Shown piece by piece: positions 8,412 to 17,006 of a stretch of DNA of 33,061 nt (positions are counted from its first letter, which is position 1; the number at the start of each line of letters is the position of its first letter). This stretch comes from Desulfobacterales bacterium (GTDB lineage: Bacteria; Desulfobacterota; Desulfobacteria; Desulfobacterales; JAHEIW01). Made by a program: the position numbers and the translations under genes. The stretch spans positions 4,311,616 through 4,344,676 of the forward strand of contig CP070746.1 of the NCBI GenBank assembly GCA_020348305.1. Reading direction: 5' to 3'. Below the pieces are notes generated by a model, which was not told the DNA's origin, did not search any database, and was given only the letters and a program-made list of their open reading frames with translations.

Positions 8412-9214
8412 TAAGAAATGCTGAAGACGTCCGCAGATGGCTAATGAATTCCGCTACGTGTCTTGTAATTGTATATTTGGTCCTGCCCCTCATCGTGCTG
8501 ATTCCGATATCGTTTACGAGTGGAAATACCTTGACGTTTCCAACTCCCGGCTGGTCTTTGCGTTGGTACAGCGAAGTATTTTCGGACGAGCGTTGGATCA
8601 ATGCATTCTGGAATTCAGTTGTCATAGCCGTGTCTTCGACCTTTATAGCCTCGGTTTTTGGTATTCTTGCCGCGATCGGCCTTACATGGGGCAAAATTCC
8701 AGGCCGAAACCTAATATTTACTTTGGCTGCCACACCTTTGATCGTTCCCGTGGTGATTGTCGGCGTGGCGTCCTTTTCTTTCTATGCAAGCCTTGAGTTG
8801 GTCGGTAACCGCATATCGATTATCCTTACCCATGCAGCATTGTCCGTTCCGATTGTTCTGACGACGATTTCCGCCAGTCTTAGAGGATTCGACCGAACGC
8901 TATTGCGCGCATCCGCCTCTCTAGGGGCGGGATATTGGCGAACTTTTTATAAAGTGCTTCTGCCGATGATTTCTCCGGGAGTAATGACGGGTGCTTTAAT
9001 CGCTTTTATCATTTCATTCGATGAAATTGTCGTAGCAAGCTTTTTATCGATAGGAAGTCAACGCACTTTGCCGCGTCTGATTTTCAGTGGTGTACGAGAA
9101 TCGCTCAATCCCGCCATTGCATCTGTGGCTATGTTACTGATCGTATTTTCGGCATTCGTGCTTGCGCTTGTTGTCTGGCAGCATTCGCGGCGGGTGCGCT
9201 TATCGAATCGTTAA
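8408..9214 (+). CDS. ABC transporter permease, PotC-like
   Basis: Second inner-membrane permease, 268 residues, the normal PotC length. It has about six hydrophobic helices and the coupling motif RASASLGAGYWRTFYKVLLP with the conserved glycine. I chose ATG 8408 because it overlaps the preceding stop as ATGA. An upstream in-frame start at 8357 would add 17 residues that only reflect the other permease read in a shifted frame. It closes the importer operon, and the next gene is convergent. Confidence 0.88.
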   Translation: MIRNAEDVRRWLMNSATCLVIVYLVLPLIVLIPISFTSGNTLTFPTPGWSLRWYSEVFSDERWINAFWNSVVIAVSSTFIASVFGILAAIGLTWGKIPGRNLIFTLAATPLIVPVVIVGVASFSFYASLELVGNRISIILTHAALSVPIVLTTISASLRGFDRTLLRASASLGAGYWRTFYKVLLPMISPGVMTGALIAFIISFDEIVVASFLSIGSQRTLPRLIFSGVRESLNPAIASVAMLLIVFSAFVLALVVWQHSRRVRLSNR

Positions 9215-9274
9215 CGCAGAATTTCAATCCGTCGCATAAAACAGATGAAGGCAGGATACGACAAACATCGTTTT

Positions 9275-10414
9275 TTAAAGATGTGTAAAAAGAATTTGCG
9301 CTGTTTCACTAATATCTTTGTCTAACCAATAACAAAATTTTTTCGAATCACGTTCTTCAGCGCTTTTTAACATTCCTTTATGCGACGCCACATCCACCAA
9401 ACGCTCGTGTTCTTTCATTTGTCGAAGGAGCATATGGTAATATGGGCTGACGCGATCCCAACCGTCTTCGATCAGTTGTAAAAGATAGGGACGATTGGCA
9501 TCCTTATAGATGGTTCCGTGAAATTGTCGATTCCGCTCCAGCATTTTATCAACATCATTATCCAGGACAGATTTTGAATATCGCTTATAAATATTGTGTA
9601 ATTTTCGAACTGTTGTCTCTCTGAGGATTGGAACGGCGATTTTGGCGATCGTTGTCTCAAGAAGCATGCGGACCTCGATAATTTCTTCAAGATTGTTCCT
9701 TGATAATTGTACGACCTGAACTCCTCCCCTGAATCTTTTCAAAAAACCACGGGCCTCGAGACGACTTAAAGCCTGCCGAACGGGCATCCGGCTAATGCCC
9801 ATCTTCTTTGCGATTTCATCGGCGATAATATTTTTGCCGGGTTTTAGGCGACCCGACAGGATCGCCCGTTCTATTTCCGAAAGGACGGTTTCCTGCAGAC
9901 TCTGCGGTTGAGCTACCGTTTGAAATGCACGATCGATCTCGGTGCTGATTGGTGCTTTATGCCTGGAGGCATCGCGAAAATGAACTTCCCAGGTTTTTCG
10001 CAAACTCAAAATACCCTTGACATTTTTGAGCCCGGCTTTCTTATACCAACTGTTGACGATTTTGTTAACCCTAGCCAATGCAATGTGACTCGACTTGTAG
10101 CTGGAAGAAAAAATGTAATCGTCCTGATCATATTCCCGGGAGGTCGCATATCTATTAAAAGAATTCAAAATGCGACGATTGATGACTATTTCTTTGAAGT
10201 TTCCTGAACTTCCATTGTCTAATACAATTTTATCTCCGGGCTTAAGATTGTAAAAATTGATAAACCTCAACTTAAGAATTTGTCGCGCGGCTGACCCCGT
10301 TTGTGTAACCAGGTCAAATAACAAAAGATCTCTTGGCTGATCTCTCAATATGGATCTGAGTTTTTCGACATCGTTCAGGCTTTTGATCGGTGAGGCATTA
10401 TTGCTGTCCATCAT
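9275..10414 (-). CDS. GntR/FCD transcriptional regulator fused to a degenerate tyrosine-recombinase-like domain
   Basis: 379 residues; FadR-type GntR regulators usually have about 220-240. Residues 171-235 form the winged-helix GntR domain (ETVLSEIERAILSGRLKPG, then MGISRMPVRQALSRLEARG). Residues 240-370 form an FCD ligand domain. Residues 12-150 look like a tyrosine recombinase catalytic fold: RDLLLFDLVTQTG ... LKLRFINF, then YKKAGLKN ... SLRKTWEVHF. The first catalytic Arg position reads Ala, the usual His before LRKT is Ser, and no nucleophilic Tyr follows, so recombination is very unlikely. The start follows AAGG with good spacing. It lies between the importer operon and the aminotransferase, both of which carry the same operator-like sequence, so it is the best candidate to control them. 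Confidence 0.82.
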   Translation of the reverse strand: MMDSNNASPIKSLNDVEKLRSILRDQPRDLLLFDLVTQTGSAARQILKLRFINFYNLKPGDKIVLDNGSSGNFKEIVINRRILNSFNRYATSREYDQDDYIFSSSYKSSHIALARVNKIVNSWYKKAGLKNVKGILSLRKTWEVHFRDASRHKAPISTEIDRAFQTVAQPQSLQETVLSEIERAILSGRLKPGKNIIADEIAKKMGISRMPVRQALSRLEARGFLKRFRGGVQVVQLSRNNLEEIIEVRMLLETTIAKIAVPILRETTVRKLHNIYKRYSKSVLDNDVDKMLERNRQFHGTIYKDANRPYLLQLIEDGWDRVSPYYHMLLRQMKEHERLVDVASHKGMLKSAEERDSKKFCYWLDKDISETAQILFTHL

Positions 10415-10620
10415 AAAAAACCTTAATTCTTTAGTGATAATTTATTCATAATAAATATGACTATTGTAATCAAGTTAAATTGTAAATCAGGTCGTTCGGG
10501 GTGATGAATAAGTGGCGTCGCAAGAAGACATAACATATAGATATAGATTATAATAATTGTATCTTTTTAATAATTTGCGGGGTTGTTTCAACATTTTTAT
10601 CGATAAAGCGAAAATAGTTA

Positions 10621-10650
10621 TTGACATATCCAGGATCCAGAATATATAAA
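10621..10650 (+). promoter_or_regulatory. Promoter with candidate operator before the first aminotransferase, twin of the one at 4705
   Basis: TTGACA (10621-10626), 18 bp, TATAAA (10645-10650). CAGGATCCAGA occupies 10631-10641, exactly as far from TTGACA as in the transporter promoter. Both copies also have TTAACC a few bases after the -10 box. Outside this core the two leaders differ, so the match is unlikely to be a recent duplication. Confidence 0.72.
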
Positions 10651-10712
10651 ATATTAACCTTTTTGGAAATAGTTGACCTGGCAAGATTAGAAATTGCGCA
10701 GTAAGGAGGTTT

Positions 10713-12104
10713 ATGATGCAGCATAATGAAATATTTGAAAACTGGTTTGATAAAAAAGCAGAAGCGTTCAGGCAGCGATGTCCAAATTCAGAAAGGGTCA
10801 ACCGGCATGCTCATGAGTATTTGCCAGGTGGTGATACGCGAACAGCCACATTTTACCTCCCATATCCAGTATACGTGAAAGAGGGTAAAGGGTGTCGATT
10901 CGTAGACATTGACGGTAACGAATATATCGACTTCCTGAACAACTATACCGCCCTTACGCTGGGTCATTGTCATCCATCTGTCGTCAGTGCAATAACCCGT
11001 CAGGCGGGCAAGGGAATATCATTTGCCTCGCCCACCAGGAGTCAGATCGAGCTCGCAGAAATCATTTGCGAAAGGGTGAAATCCATAGACAAGCTAAGGT
11101 TTTGCAACAGCGGTACGGAAGCCACCATGAGTGCGATCCGGGCCGCCAGAATCGTCACAGGGAAAACAAAAGTGGTAAAAATAGAAGGCGGGTATCATGG
11201 GTCACATGACGTGGTGGAGGTGAGCTACAGTCCGGACGCCGCCGAATACGGCCCGATCGAAAAACCGAACAGCGTGCCGCAGAACAAGGGAATCCCGCAA
11301 AGTATTTTACACGAAGTGATCATCATACCCTTCAACAACAAAAAGGTCGCCGAAGAGATTATCGAACGGCAGGCAAGTCAGATAGCATGCGTTATCGTCG
11401 AACCGATGCTCGGTGCAACAGGATGTATATGTCAAGCGGACGGATATTTGGAGCACCTGAGAGAACTGACCAGAAAAAATCATATCATATTGATTTTTGA
11501 TGAAATCGTTACCTTCCGTCTGAACTATCATGCCATGCAGTATCTGTATTCATTGGAACCCGACCTGACGACATTTGGCAAATTAATCGGGGGCGGGCTG
11601 CCTGTCGGCGCTTTCGGAGGTTCTGAAGAGATCATGAACCTGTATTCACCCCTGAATCGCGCTCATGTGGCCCATTCCGGGACTTTCAACGGCAATCCGG
11701 TCACCATGGCGGCGGGAAAAGCCTGCCTGACAGAAATGACGCCTTCTGTATACGATCACTTGAACAAACTCGGTGATGACCTGCGAAACGGCCTGAACAA
11801 TTCTCTCGAAAGGGCCGGAATTAAAGGTGATGTAACGGGTTACGGCTCATTGTCCTGCATTCATTTCAATAAGGAAGAAATTATCGATTACCGATCCGCG
11901 GCAAAAGATAACTTAATGGCTATGGAGCTTGTTCATCTGGAACTGCTGGAAAGAGGGATCAACGTGCCAGCTCGCGGCGGGGAATGCGCAATTTCATCAC
12001 CGATGACTGAAAAGGAGATCGAGGCATTTATTGTTGCCTTTGAAGAATCGCTACTTCAAATTAGGCCGTTTATTGAAGAAACTGCACCCGAACTGTTGTT
12101 ATAA
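10713..12104 (+). CDS. Class III aminotransferase, glutamate-1-semialdehyde aminomutase-like (copy 1)
   Basis: PLP enzyme of 463 residues. Visible motifs are PGGDTRTATFY near residue 40, GHCHPSV, the cofactor-binding CNSGTEATMSAIRAAR, Asp263 in IFDEIVTFR and the Schiff-base lysine in TTFGKLIGGGLPVGAFGG (Lys290). The family contains HemL, but the length (HemL is about 430), the paralogue at 13649 and the catabolic setting argue against haem synthesis. The same branch includes beta-amino acid transaminases. Such an enzyme would supply a beta-keto acid for the BKACE enzyme encoded convergently next door; this is inference. AAGGAGG precedes the ATG. A controlled promoter lies at 10621. Confidence 0.85.
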   Translation: MMQHNEIFENWFDKKAEAFRQRCPNSERVNRHAHEYLPGGDTRTATFYLPYPVYVKEGKGCRFVDIDGNEYIDFLNNYTALTLGHCHPSVVSAITRQAGKGISFASPTRSQIELAEIICERVKSIDKLRFCNSGTEATMSAIRAARIVTGKTKVVKIEGGYHGSHDVVEVSYSPDAAEYGPIEKPNSVPQNKGIPQSILHEVIIIPFNNKKVAEEIIERQASQIACVIVEPMLGATGCICQADGYLEHLRELTRKNHIILIFDEIVTFRLNYHAMQYLYSLEPDLTTFGKLIGGGLPVGAFGGSEEIMNLYSPLNRAHVAHSGTFNGNPVTMAAGKACLTEMTPSVYDHLNKLGDDLRNGLNNSLERAGIKGDVTGYGSLSCIHFNKEEIIDYRSAAKDNLMAMELVHLELLERGINVPARGGECAISSPMTEKEIEAFIVAFEESLLQIRPFIEETAPELLL

Positions 12105-12200
12105 TCAATTTAAGATTTATTGGACCATACGAAGATCACGTATCCAGTAGCTGGGTGCTATCTGGTATGTTTGGGCCCTTCTGATTCTGCCCTTTTTTGC

Positions 12201-13172
12201 TTATGGATAGATGCTTGCTGTTTCTGATATTCCCAGGATCTTGCGGGCCTGCTGGGGAGTGGCAATTTCACGGTTAAGCTCCCGGGCAATACGCACCGCA
12301 CGCTCAACGACCTGGGCATTGCTTTTCAGCTTTTCTCCCCGCCGGTAGTAGATATTGTCTTCCATGCCGACACGCACATGGCCCCCCATCAAAGTGGCTA
12401 GTGTTGTCAGGGGAAGCTGAAACTGACCGATGCCTGAGCACAACCATAAACTGCCCTCGGGTAATTCCCGCAGCAGCACGATAACATTTTCGACCGTCGG
12501 GAAACTGGAAGTCTGGACACCCATCACCGTTTGGACCCAGTACGGTTTTTCGATCAGATCGTTCTGAATGAGATCCCGGATCACCCAGGCGCCGCCCGGA
12601 TGATACGTCTCTAGCTCGGCCTTGATGCCGCGTTTTTTCATTTCGCCAGCGAATTGGTTCACGATTTTGTACGAAAAGGGCAAACAACCATCATACTCAA
12701 CTTCAGGGTGCGGGTGTGGCAAAGGCGGTTTGCGAGCTTTCATCTTGAATTTACTCATGTCCGGGACAAGGTTCAGGGAGGCTACTTCGGGTCGGGCGTC
12801 GAGACAGCTGAGCCGTTCCTCCATCGTCATGTCCATCCCATCGCCAGTGGTATTGTTGATGATGATATCCGGACAACGTGCGCGCACTTTACGGTTGACC
12901 TCGAGCCAATCCTTGGTGGTGCGGGCGTAGTTAGCTAAATTGTTTGGATCACGGACGTGGATATGCACCATCGACGCGCCGGCCTGATATGCCGCGTATA
13001 CCGAATCGGCTATTTCATCGGCCGTCTCCGGCAAATTACTGTTATATTCCTTGCCCTGTATACCGCCGTTACAAGCCACGCAGATGATCAGCGGCGGCAT
13101 CCCTTCTACGGCGCGCTCCATGAATTCATAGGAGTCCGCGTACTTCCAGAGATAGCTTTCGTATTCAGCCAT
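12201..13172 (-). CDS. Beta-keto acid cleavage enzyme (BKACE, DUF849), copy 1
   Basis: TIM-barrel zinc enzyme of 323 residues. BKACE enzymes condense a beta-keto acid with acetyl-CoA and cleave it to acetoacetate plus a new acyl-CoA; the best-known member is Kce of lysine fermentation. The zinc ligands are visible as His70 and His72 in AGASMVHIHVRD, with the glutamate in RVGMEDN near the C-terminus. A GGAG box lies 8 bp before the ATG. It is convergent with the first aminotransferase and on the same strand as the second aminotransferase and mttB homologue, from which it is separated by a dehydrogenase gene fragment. It has a paralogue at 17973. The side-chain specificity is unknown. Confidence 0.88.
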   Translation of the reverse strand: MAEYESYLWKYADSYEFMERAVEGMPPLIICVACNGGIQGKEYNSNLPETADEIADSVYAAYQAGASMVHIHVRDPNNLANYARTTKDWLEVNRKVRARCPDIIINNTTGDGMDMTMEERLSCLDARPEVASLNLVPDMSKFKMKARKPPLPHPHPEVEYDGCLPFSYKIVNQFAGEMKKRGIKAELETYHPGGAWVIRDLIQNDLIEKPYWVQTVMGVQTSSFPTVENVIVLLRELPEGSLWLCSGIGQFQLPLTTLATLMGGHVRVGMEDNIYYRRGEKLKSNAQVVERAVRIARELNREIATPQQARKILGISETASIYP

Positions 13173-13339
13173 TTCGAATCTCCTTATCTAAACTTATGTG
13201 TATTCAAATTATTGCGCGATGCTGCAGGTAGCGTGTCCGCCAAACCATGGCACTGATCCCTCTAATGGCTCTTTCCGGTGCGGAAAAAACAGGGAATCCG
13301 GCTCTGCTAAGAGCGGGGCGGCCGGCTTTTTCTTGATCA

Positions 13340-13632
13340 CCGCCGGCGGAAATATCAATCTGGAGGGAGATTACCCATCGATGTTCGAGCCGATCCACGG
13401 GTCGGCACCCAAATATCAAGGCAAGGGTGTGGTCAACCCGGTCGCTACCATTGAATCGATCCGCATGATGATGGAACACCTGGGTGAAATCGAGGCCAGC
13501 CGCGAAATCGAAACAGCCTTAAGCCAAGTTCTTAAAGAAGGTAAGATTAAAGCTCGTGATATGGGAGGTTCCCATTCCACTTCGGAAATGGGGGATGCGA
13601 TAAAATACGTCATTTTAGCGAATAAAAAATAG
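13340..13632 (+). pseudogene. 3' fragment of the tartrate/isopropylmalate-type dehydrogenase gene
   Basis: These 293 bp align without gaps to 4101-4393, including the UAG stop, and differ at about 25 positions by eye. The middle 125 bp (13402-13526 against 4163-4287) are identical, while both flanks differ clearly. Only the last 97 or so codons remain (AGGNINLEGDYPSMFEPIHG and onward), without the N-terminal substrate and cofactor parts. An open frame continues upstream to 13198, but that part is unrelated to the family. It lies on the opposite strand to both neighbours. Probably the remnant of a second dehydrogenase gene. Confidence 0.85.
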
Positions 13633-13648
13633 ACAGAAACATACCGAC

Positions 13649-15040
13649 TTATATTATCAGCTCTGGAGTAGTCTGCTTGATAAAAGGTTTAATCTCGATA
13701 AGCGATTCTTCAAAGGCAGTGAGGAACATCTTGATTTCCTTCTCTGTCATGGGTGTCGAAATAGCTATTTCTCCTCCTCGAGGAGCTATGTTGATGCCCC
13801 TTTCCAGCAATTCCCTATGGAGAAGCGTTATGGCCTGAAAATTTCCCTGAGCATATGTCCTGTAATCCCTAACCCTTTCTTTATTAAAATGAACATGTGC
13901 CAAAGAGCCTAAGCCGATTGCCATTCCCACTACCCCGTTCTTCTCCAAAATCGAATTGATCCCTTGCCTGATGAGCTCTCCAAGGGAATTGATGCGCTCC
14001 ATCGCCGCAGGAGTCAGCTCTTTCAAACAGGCGATTCCCGCCGCTAGCGTCATCGGATTAGCATTAAAGGTTCCTGAGTGGGTAACAGAGCCCTCCTCGA
14101 GCGGAGAAAAAACTTTCATCAATTCACGCGATCCTCCAAAGGCGCCTACGGGGAGCCCTCCGCCTATAACCTTTCCAAATGTCGTCAGGTCAGGCTGAAT
14201 ATCGTATATTCCTTGCCCACCCCCTTGGCCAAGACGAAAAGTCACGATTTCATCGTAAATAAGAATTATACCCAACTCCCGAGTTAAATCCCTAACAAAA
14301 TCAAGGTAACCATCCTCTGCTGGAATACAGCCTGAAATCGCAACCATCACCTCCATAATGACACAGGCGATTTCTTTCTGATGCTCACGAATTATCTTCT
14401 CGGTTGCTTCCTTATTATTAAAAGGTACTGCAATGACCTCGTCCAAAATGCTTTTAGGAACAGCCCTATGCTCGGGAACACTCACGGGTCTATCATTTGG
14501 CCCTGCTTCTTTCAAAACCGGCAAAACGCTCACCTCAGCCAGATCATGACTTCCATGATATGCGCCCTCTATTTTTACAATTCTGCTCTTGCCCGAATTT
14601 AGCCGCGCAGCCCGGATCGCAAACAGTGTGGCCTCGGTGCCTGAGTTGCAAAAACGAACCTGCTCCACCGACTTAATCCTCTCGCAGATCATCCTCCCTA
14701 AGATGGCTTCTTTCTCAGTGGGAGCTGCAAAAGACAATCCCTTATTGGCTTCTTCATTCACGGCTTCTACAATGGCGGGATGGCAATGCCCATGTATGAG
14801 CGCTGTATATTGATTGAGAAAATCTATATATTCATTCCCATCAACATCATACAGCTTACAGCCCTTCCCTTTAGCCATATAAAGCGGGTACGGAGAAAAA
14901 TAAGTGACTGTGCGGGTATTTCCACCAGGAAGGTTTTCTTGGGCCTTCGCAAACAGTCTCGCGGATTCCTTTGTCTCCTTCTTGAACTCTTCATCTTTAC
15001 GATTTATCCATTTTTCAAAGATTGCTTGCTTATCCATCAT
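13649..15040 (-). CDS. Class III aminotransferase, glutamate-1-semialdehyde aminomutase-like (copy 2)
   Basis: 463 residues, the same length as the enzyme at 10713 and alignable along its whole length: PGGNTRTVTYF, CNSGTEATLFAIRAAR, IYDEIVTFR and the PLP lysine in TTFGKVIGGGLPVGAFGG (about residue 290). It is clearly diverged from copy 1, so the two probably differ in substrate or direction. It lies 183 bp downstream of the mttB homologue on the same strand, so it may act on the demethylated product. The upstream Shine-Dalgarno sequence (AAGGGAAG) is moderate. The gap 15041-15223 shows no gene. Confidence 0.85.
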   Translation of the reverse strand: MMDKQAIFEKWINRKDEEFKKETKESARLFAKAQENLPGGNTRTVTYFSPYPLYMAKGKGCKLYDVDGNEYIDFLNQYTALIHGHCHPAIVEAVNEEANKGLSFAAPTEKEAILGRMICERIKSVEQVRFCNSGTEATLFAIRAARLNSGKSRIVKIEGAYHGSHDLAEVSVLPVLKEAGPNDRPVSVPEHRAVPKSILDEVIAVPFNNKEATEKIIREHQKEIACVIMEVMVAISGCIPAEDGYLDFVRDLTRELGIILIYDEIVTFRLGQGGGQGIYDIQPDLTTFGKVIGGGLPVGAFGGSRELMKVFSPLEEGSVTHSGTFNANPMTLAAGIACLKELTPAAMERINSLGELIRQGINSILEKNGVVGMAIGLGSLAHVHFNKERVRDYRTYAQGNFQAITLLHRELLERGINIAPRGGEIAISTPMTEKEIKMFLTAFEESLIEIKPFIKQTTPELII

Positions 15041-15223
15041 TAATTCTTCCCTTTGCCTCGCGAAATTATGAAAGAGGCGGTTTTTAAGTAATCATTCATT
15101 ATGCTTTTCTTTCATGAAAAAATAAAAAGCAGACTCACAGACCCTGACCTAAACAGAACGTATAATTTTCGTTATTATATAAATTTCACCCAATCCCTCC
15201 TCAATACACAAATTTATTTCTCA

Positions 15224-16660
15224 TCACGATCTAATTTCGGGAAACTTCGCTTTTAATTGATTATTCAGACCATTTGATAGACCCAAGGGCTTGTGCTCTT
15301 TGAGGATTTGCTTTGCCATAGCAACCGCATTTTTTTCCACAGTGGGTTTGCCTGATTTTTCCCAATCTTCCCTTAGCTTCCGGTCACTTAACTTCGGAAT
15401 AAAATGCTCCCTTCTCATCCATTTGACCGTATGAGGCTCAGACAAAAAGTTGCCACCCGGGCCAACCTCGCGATAGACATCCAATGCGATGGTCTCGTCC
15501 GTCACCTCAATGCCCCGTACGGCCCGCATGATCATTCCAAGTATCTCATTGTCTATCACATATTGCTTATAGCTGATCATCGTAGCAAACTCGGTTAAGC
15601 CCGCAGCAGCATGGATAATATTAGACCCTGAGAGGCCAATCAAAAGATTCGAGATGGCCCTCTCATAACCATTCTGAACATCAACAACTTTAGAATCGGA
15701 CATACCACCTAATGTGTAGTTGGGCAGGTCAAGATACTGGGCTATCGCTGATCCGGCCGCATTAATTAATCCATTTTCGACGGCTCCTCCCAGAAAACCC
15801 ATCGTCGAAAAATCAGGGGCAGAGCCTGAAATAGCATAGATGACAGGTGTGCCGGGGTTGACAATTTGAGCAAGGGTCAATCCACTTAAAGCCTCGGCAT
15901 GAAGACCCGTTAGAAGACCTGCCAGCGTAACGGGTGCCGTCACGCCAGCCGTAGGTTCCGATGAAAGGTGAACCGGAATCCCGGCTTCAGCAATGCGATA
16001 GAGCATATCGCCGTAAAGTTCGTCTATTCTAAGAGGGGATACCAGAGCAGTGAGGAAGGAGATAAAAGGCCTTTCCTTTAAAGCCTGTGGACTGCCTGTA
16101 ATCATTTCAGCCATCTTAATGATATCGAGGGTTCCTTTGAGCGTAAAAACACTACCCGCAATGTGCTTTGAGGAGTTCATGATAGCTGAGTGAAAACGGT
16201 TAATATCCACTTCATCTTGAGGAAGCTCATTGGGATAGGGTGGAAGAACAATAAAATGGATATTTTCTAAAGCATCCAGCAATCGCACCACGTCTCGAAC
16301 ATCCTGCAAGGTTGTTTGACGAACCTCATCGGTTTCGAGATCGATTATCCGGAGGACAGTCCCTGCCGTTCCAAAATGGACATTCGCGTCCTCGCAGTAG
16401 ATATCGTGTTTCTCTTCCCGGCCGCGAAGAATTATCTTTTTGGGAGCTTTATCAATCGCATCTTCCACCATCGATTTGGGCAATTTTACAAGCTTTTTCG
16501 AGGCGTCGCAGACGGCGCCGAACTTCTGAAATGCCTTGAAGGCTAATTGACTATAGACCTCAACACCTATCTCCGAAAGGATGGTAAAGCTCGCTTCAAG
16601 GATTTTTCTGATCTCACTCTCCTTAAGCGGGCTGTACTGACCACCAACAACAGGTTTCAT
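15224..16660 (-). CDS. MttB-family methyltransferase without pyrrolysine
   Basis: Trimethylamine methyltransferase superfamily, 478 residues, uninterrupted. Family landmarks are GTAGTVLRIIDLET, the SEPTAGVTAPVTLAG barrel segment and GGMSDSKVVDVQNGYERAISNLL. In true trimethylamine MttB a UAG-encoded Pyl lies just after this region; here it reads AAAGLTEFATMISYKQYVIDNE with no UAG. UAG-free relatives include MtgB (glycine betaine) and enzymes for proline betaine, carnitine and gamma-butyrobetaine, so a quaternary amine is the likely substrate and a corrinoid protein the likely acceptor. AGGAGGT precedes the ATG. It ends TGA TGA. It is divergent from the gntR gene at 17007, which is its probable regulator. 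Confidence 0.88.
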   Translation of the reverse strand: MKPVVGGQYSPLKESEIRKILEASFTILSEIGVEVYSQLAFKAFQKFGAVCDASKKLVKLPKSMVEDAIDKAPKKIILRGREEKHDIYCEDANVHFGTAGTVLRIIDLETDEVRQTTLQDVRDVVRLLDALENIHFIVLPPYPNELPQDEVDINRFHSAIMNSSKHIAGSVFTLKGTLDIIKMAEMITGSPQALKERPFISFLTALVSPLRIDELYGDMLYRIAEAGIPVHLSSEPTAGVTAPVTLAGLLTGLHAEALSGLTLAQIVNPGTPVIYAISGSAPDFSTMGFLGGAVENGLINAAGSAIAQYLDLPNYTLGGMSDSKVVDVQNGYERAISNLLIGLSGSNIIHAAAGLTEFATMISYKQYVIDNEILGMIMRAVRGIEVTDETIALDVYREVGPGGNFLSEPHTVKWMRREHFIPKLSDRKLREDWEKSGKPTVEKNAVAMAKQILKEHKPLGLSNGLNNQLKAKFPEIRS

Positions 16661-16814
16661 ATGACCTCCTAATTTTGTTCTTTAACGTCTACCATCTGCA
16701 TTAATATTTCGAGAGCTTTTACATTAGACCCTGCTTTGCAATACATTTTTCCCCAATTGAAAAAAAGCTTTCTTTTGGCGTAATTGCGATACACACCTAA
16801 AATAAAAATATGAT

Positions 16815-16842
16815 TTATGATCAACTATCATTGATGTCAATA
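16815..16842 (-). promoter_or_regulatory. Promoter/operator candidate for the mttB homologue
   Basis: Read on the minus strand, TTGACA (16837-16842) is followed after about 16 bp by an AT-rich -10 candidate (ATAAAT/TAAATC). The spacer holds the inverted repeat ATCAA-N6-TTGAT (16820-16835). The core resembles the GATCAA half sites in the opposite promoter at 16948-16968, which would allow one regulator to control both directions. Confidence 0.5.
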
Positions 16843-16938
16843 AAAACGTTATAATAAAATATTAATAATAATATTAAAAGTTTAGAATTATTTTGTCTGG
16901 AATATTAAAATGCTAAAAATGTTATTATCGAATTTTTC

Positions 16939-16968
16939 TTGACATATTTTTTGATGTTTGATCAAAAA
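16939..16968 (+). promoter_or_regulatory. Promoter/operator candidate for the second gntR gene
   Basis: TTGACA at 16939-16944 overlaps the flank of a perfect inverted repeat TTTTTGAT-GTTTG-ATCAAAAA (16948-16968). A repressor bound here would block RNA polymerase. This fits autoregulation by the GntR protein encoded 38 bp downstream. The -10 box is not clear. The rest of 16661-17006 is very AT-rich and non-coding. Confidence 0.55.
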
Positions 16969-17006
16969 CTAATAAAATTCACATATCACATGGAGATGAT
17001 TTATTT

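Noticed and set aside
13198-13339. Novel N-terminus fused to the dehydrogenase fragment
   Set aside because: The 47 upstream codons show no family resemblance and no good ribosome binding site; chance open frame before the fragment is simpler.
15224-16660. Hidden pyrrolysine codon in the mttB homologue
   Set aside because: The 478-codon frame has no in-frame UAG, and the residues at the expected place are ordinary.
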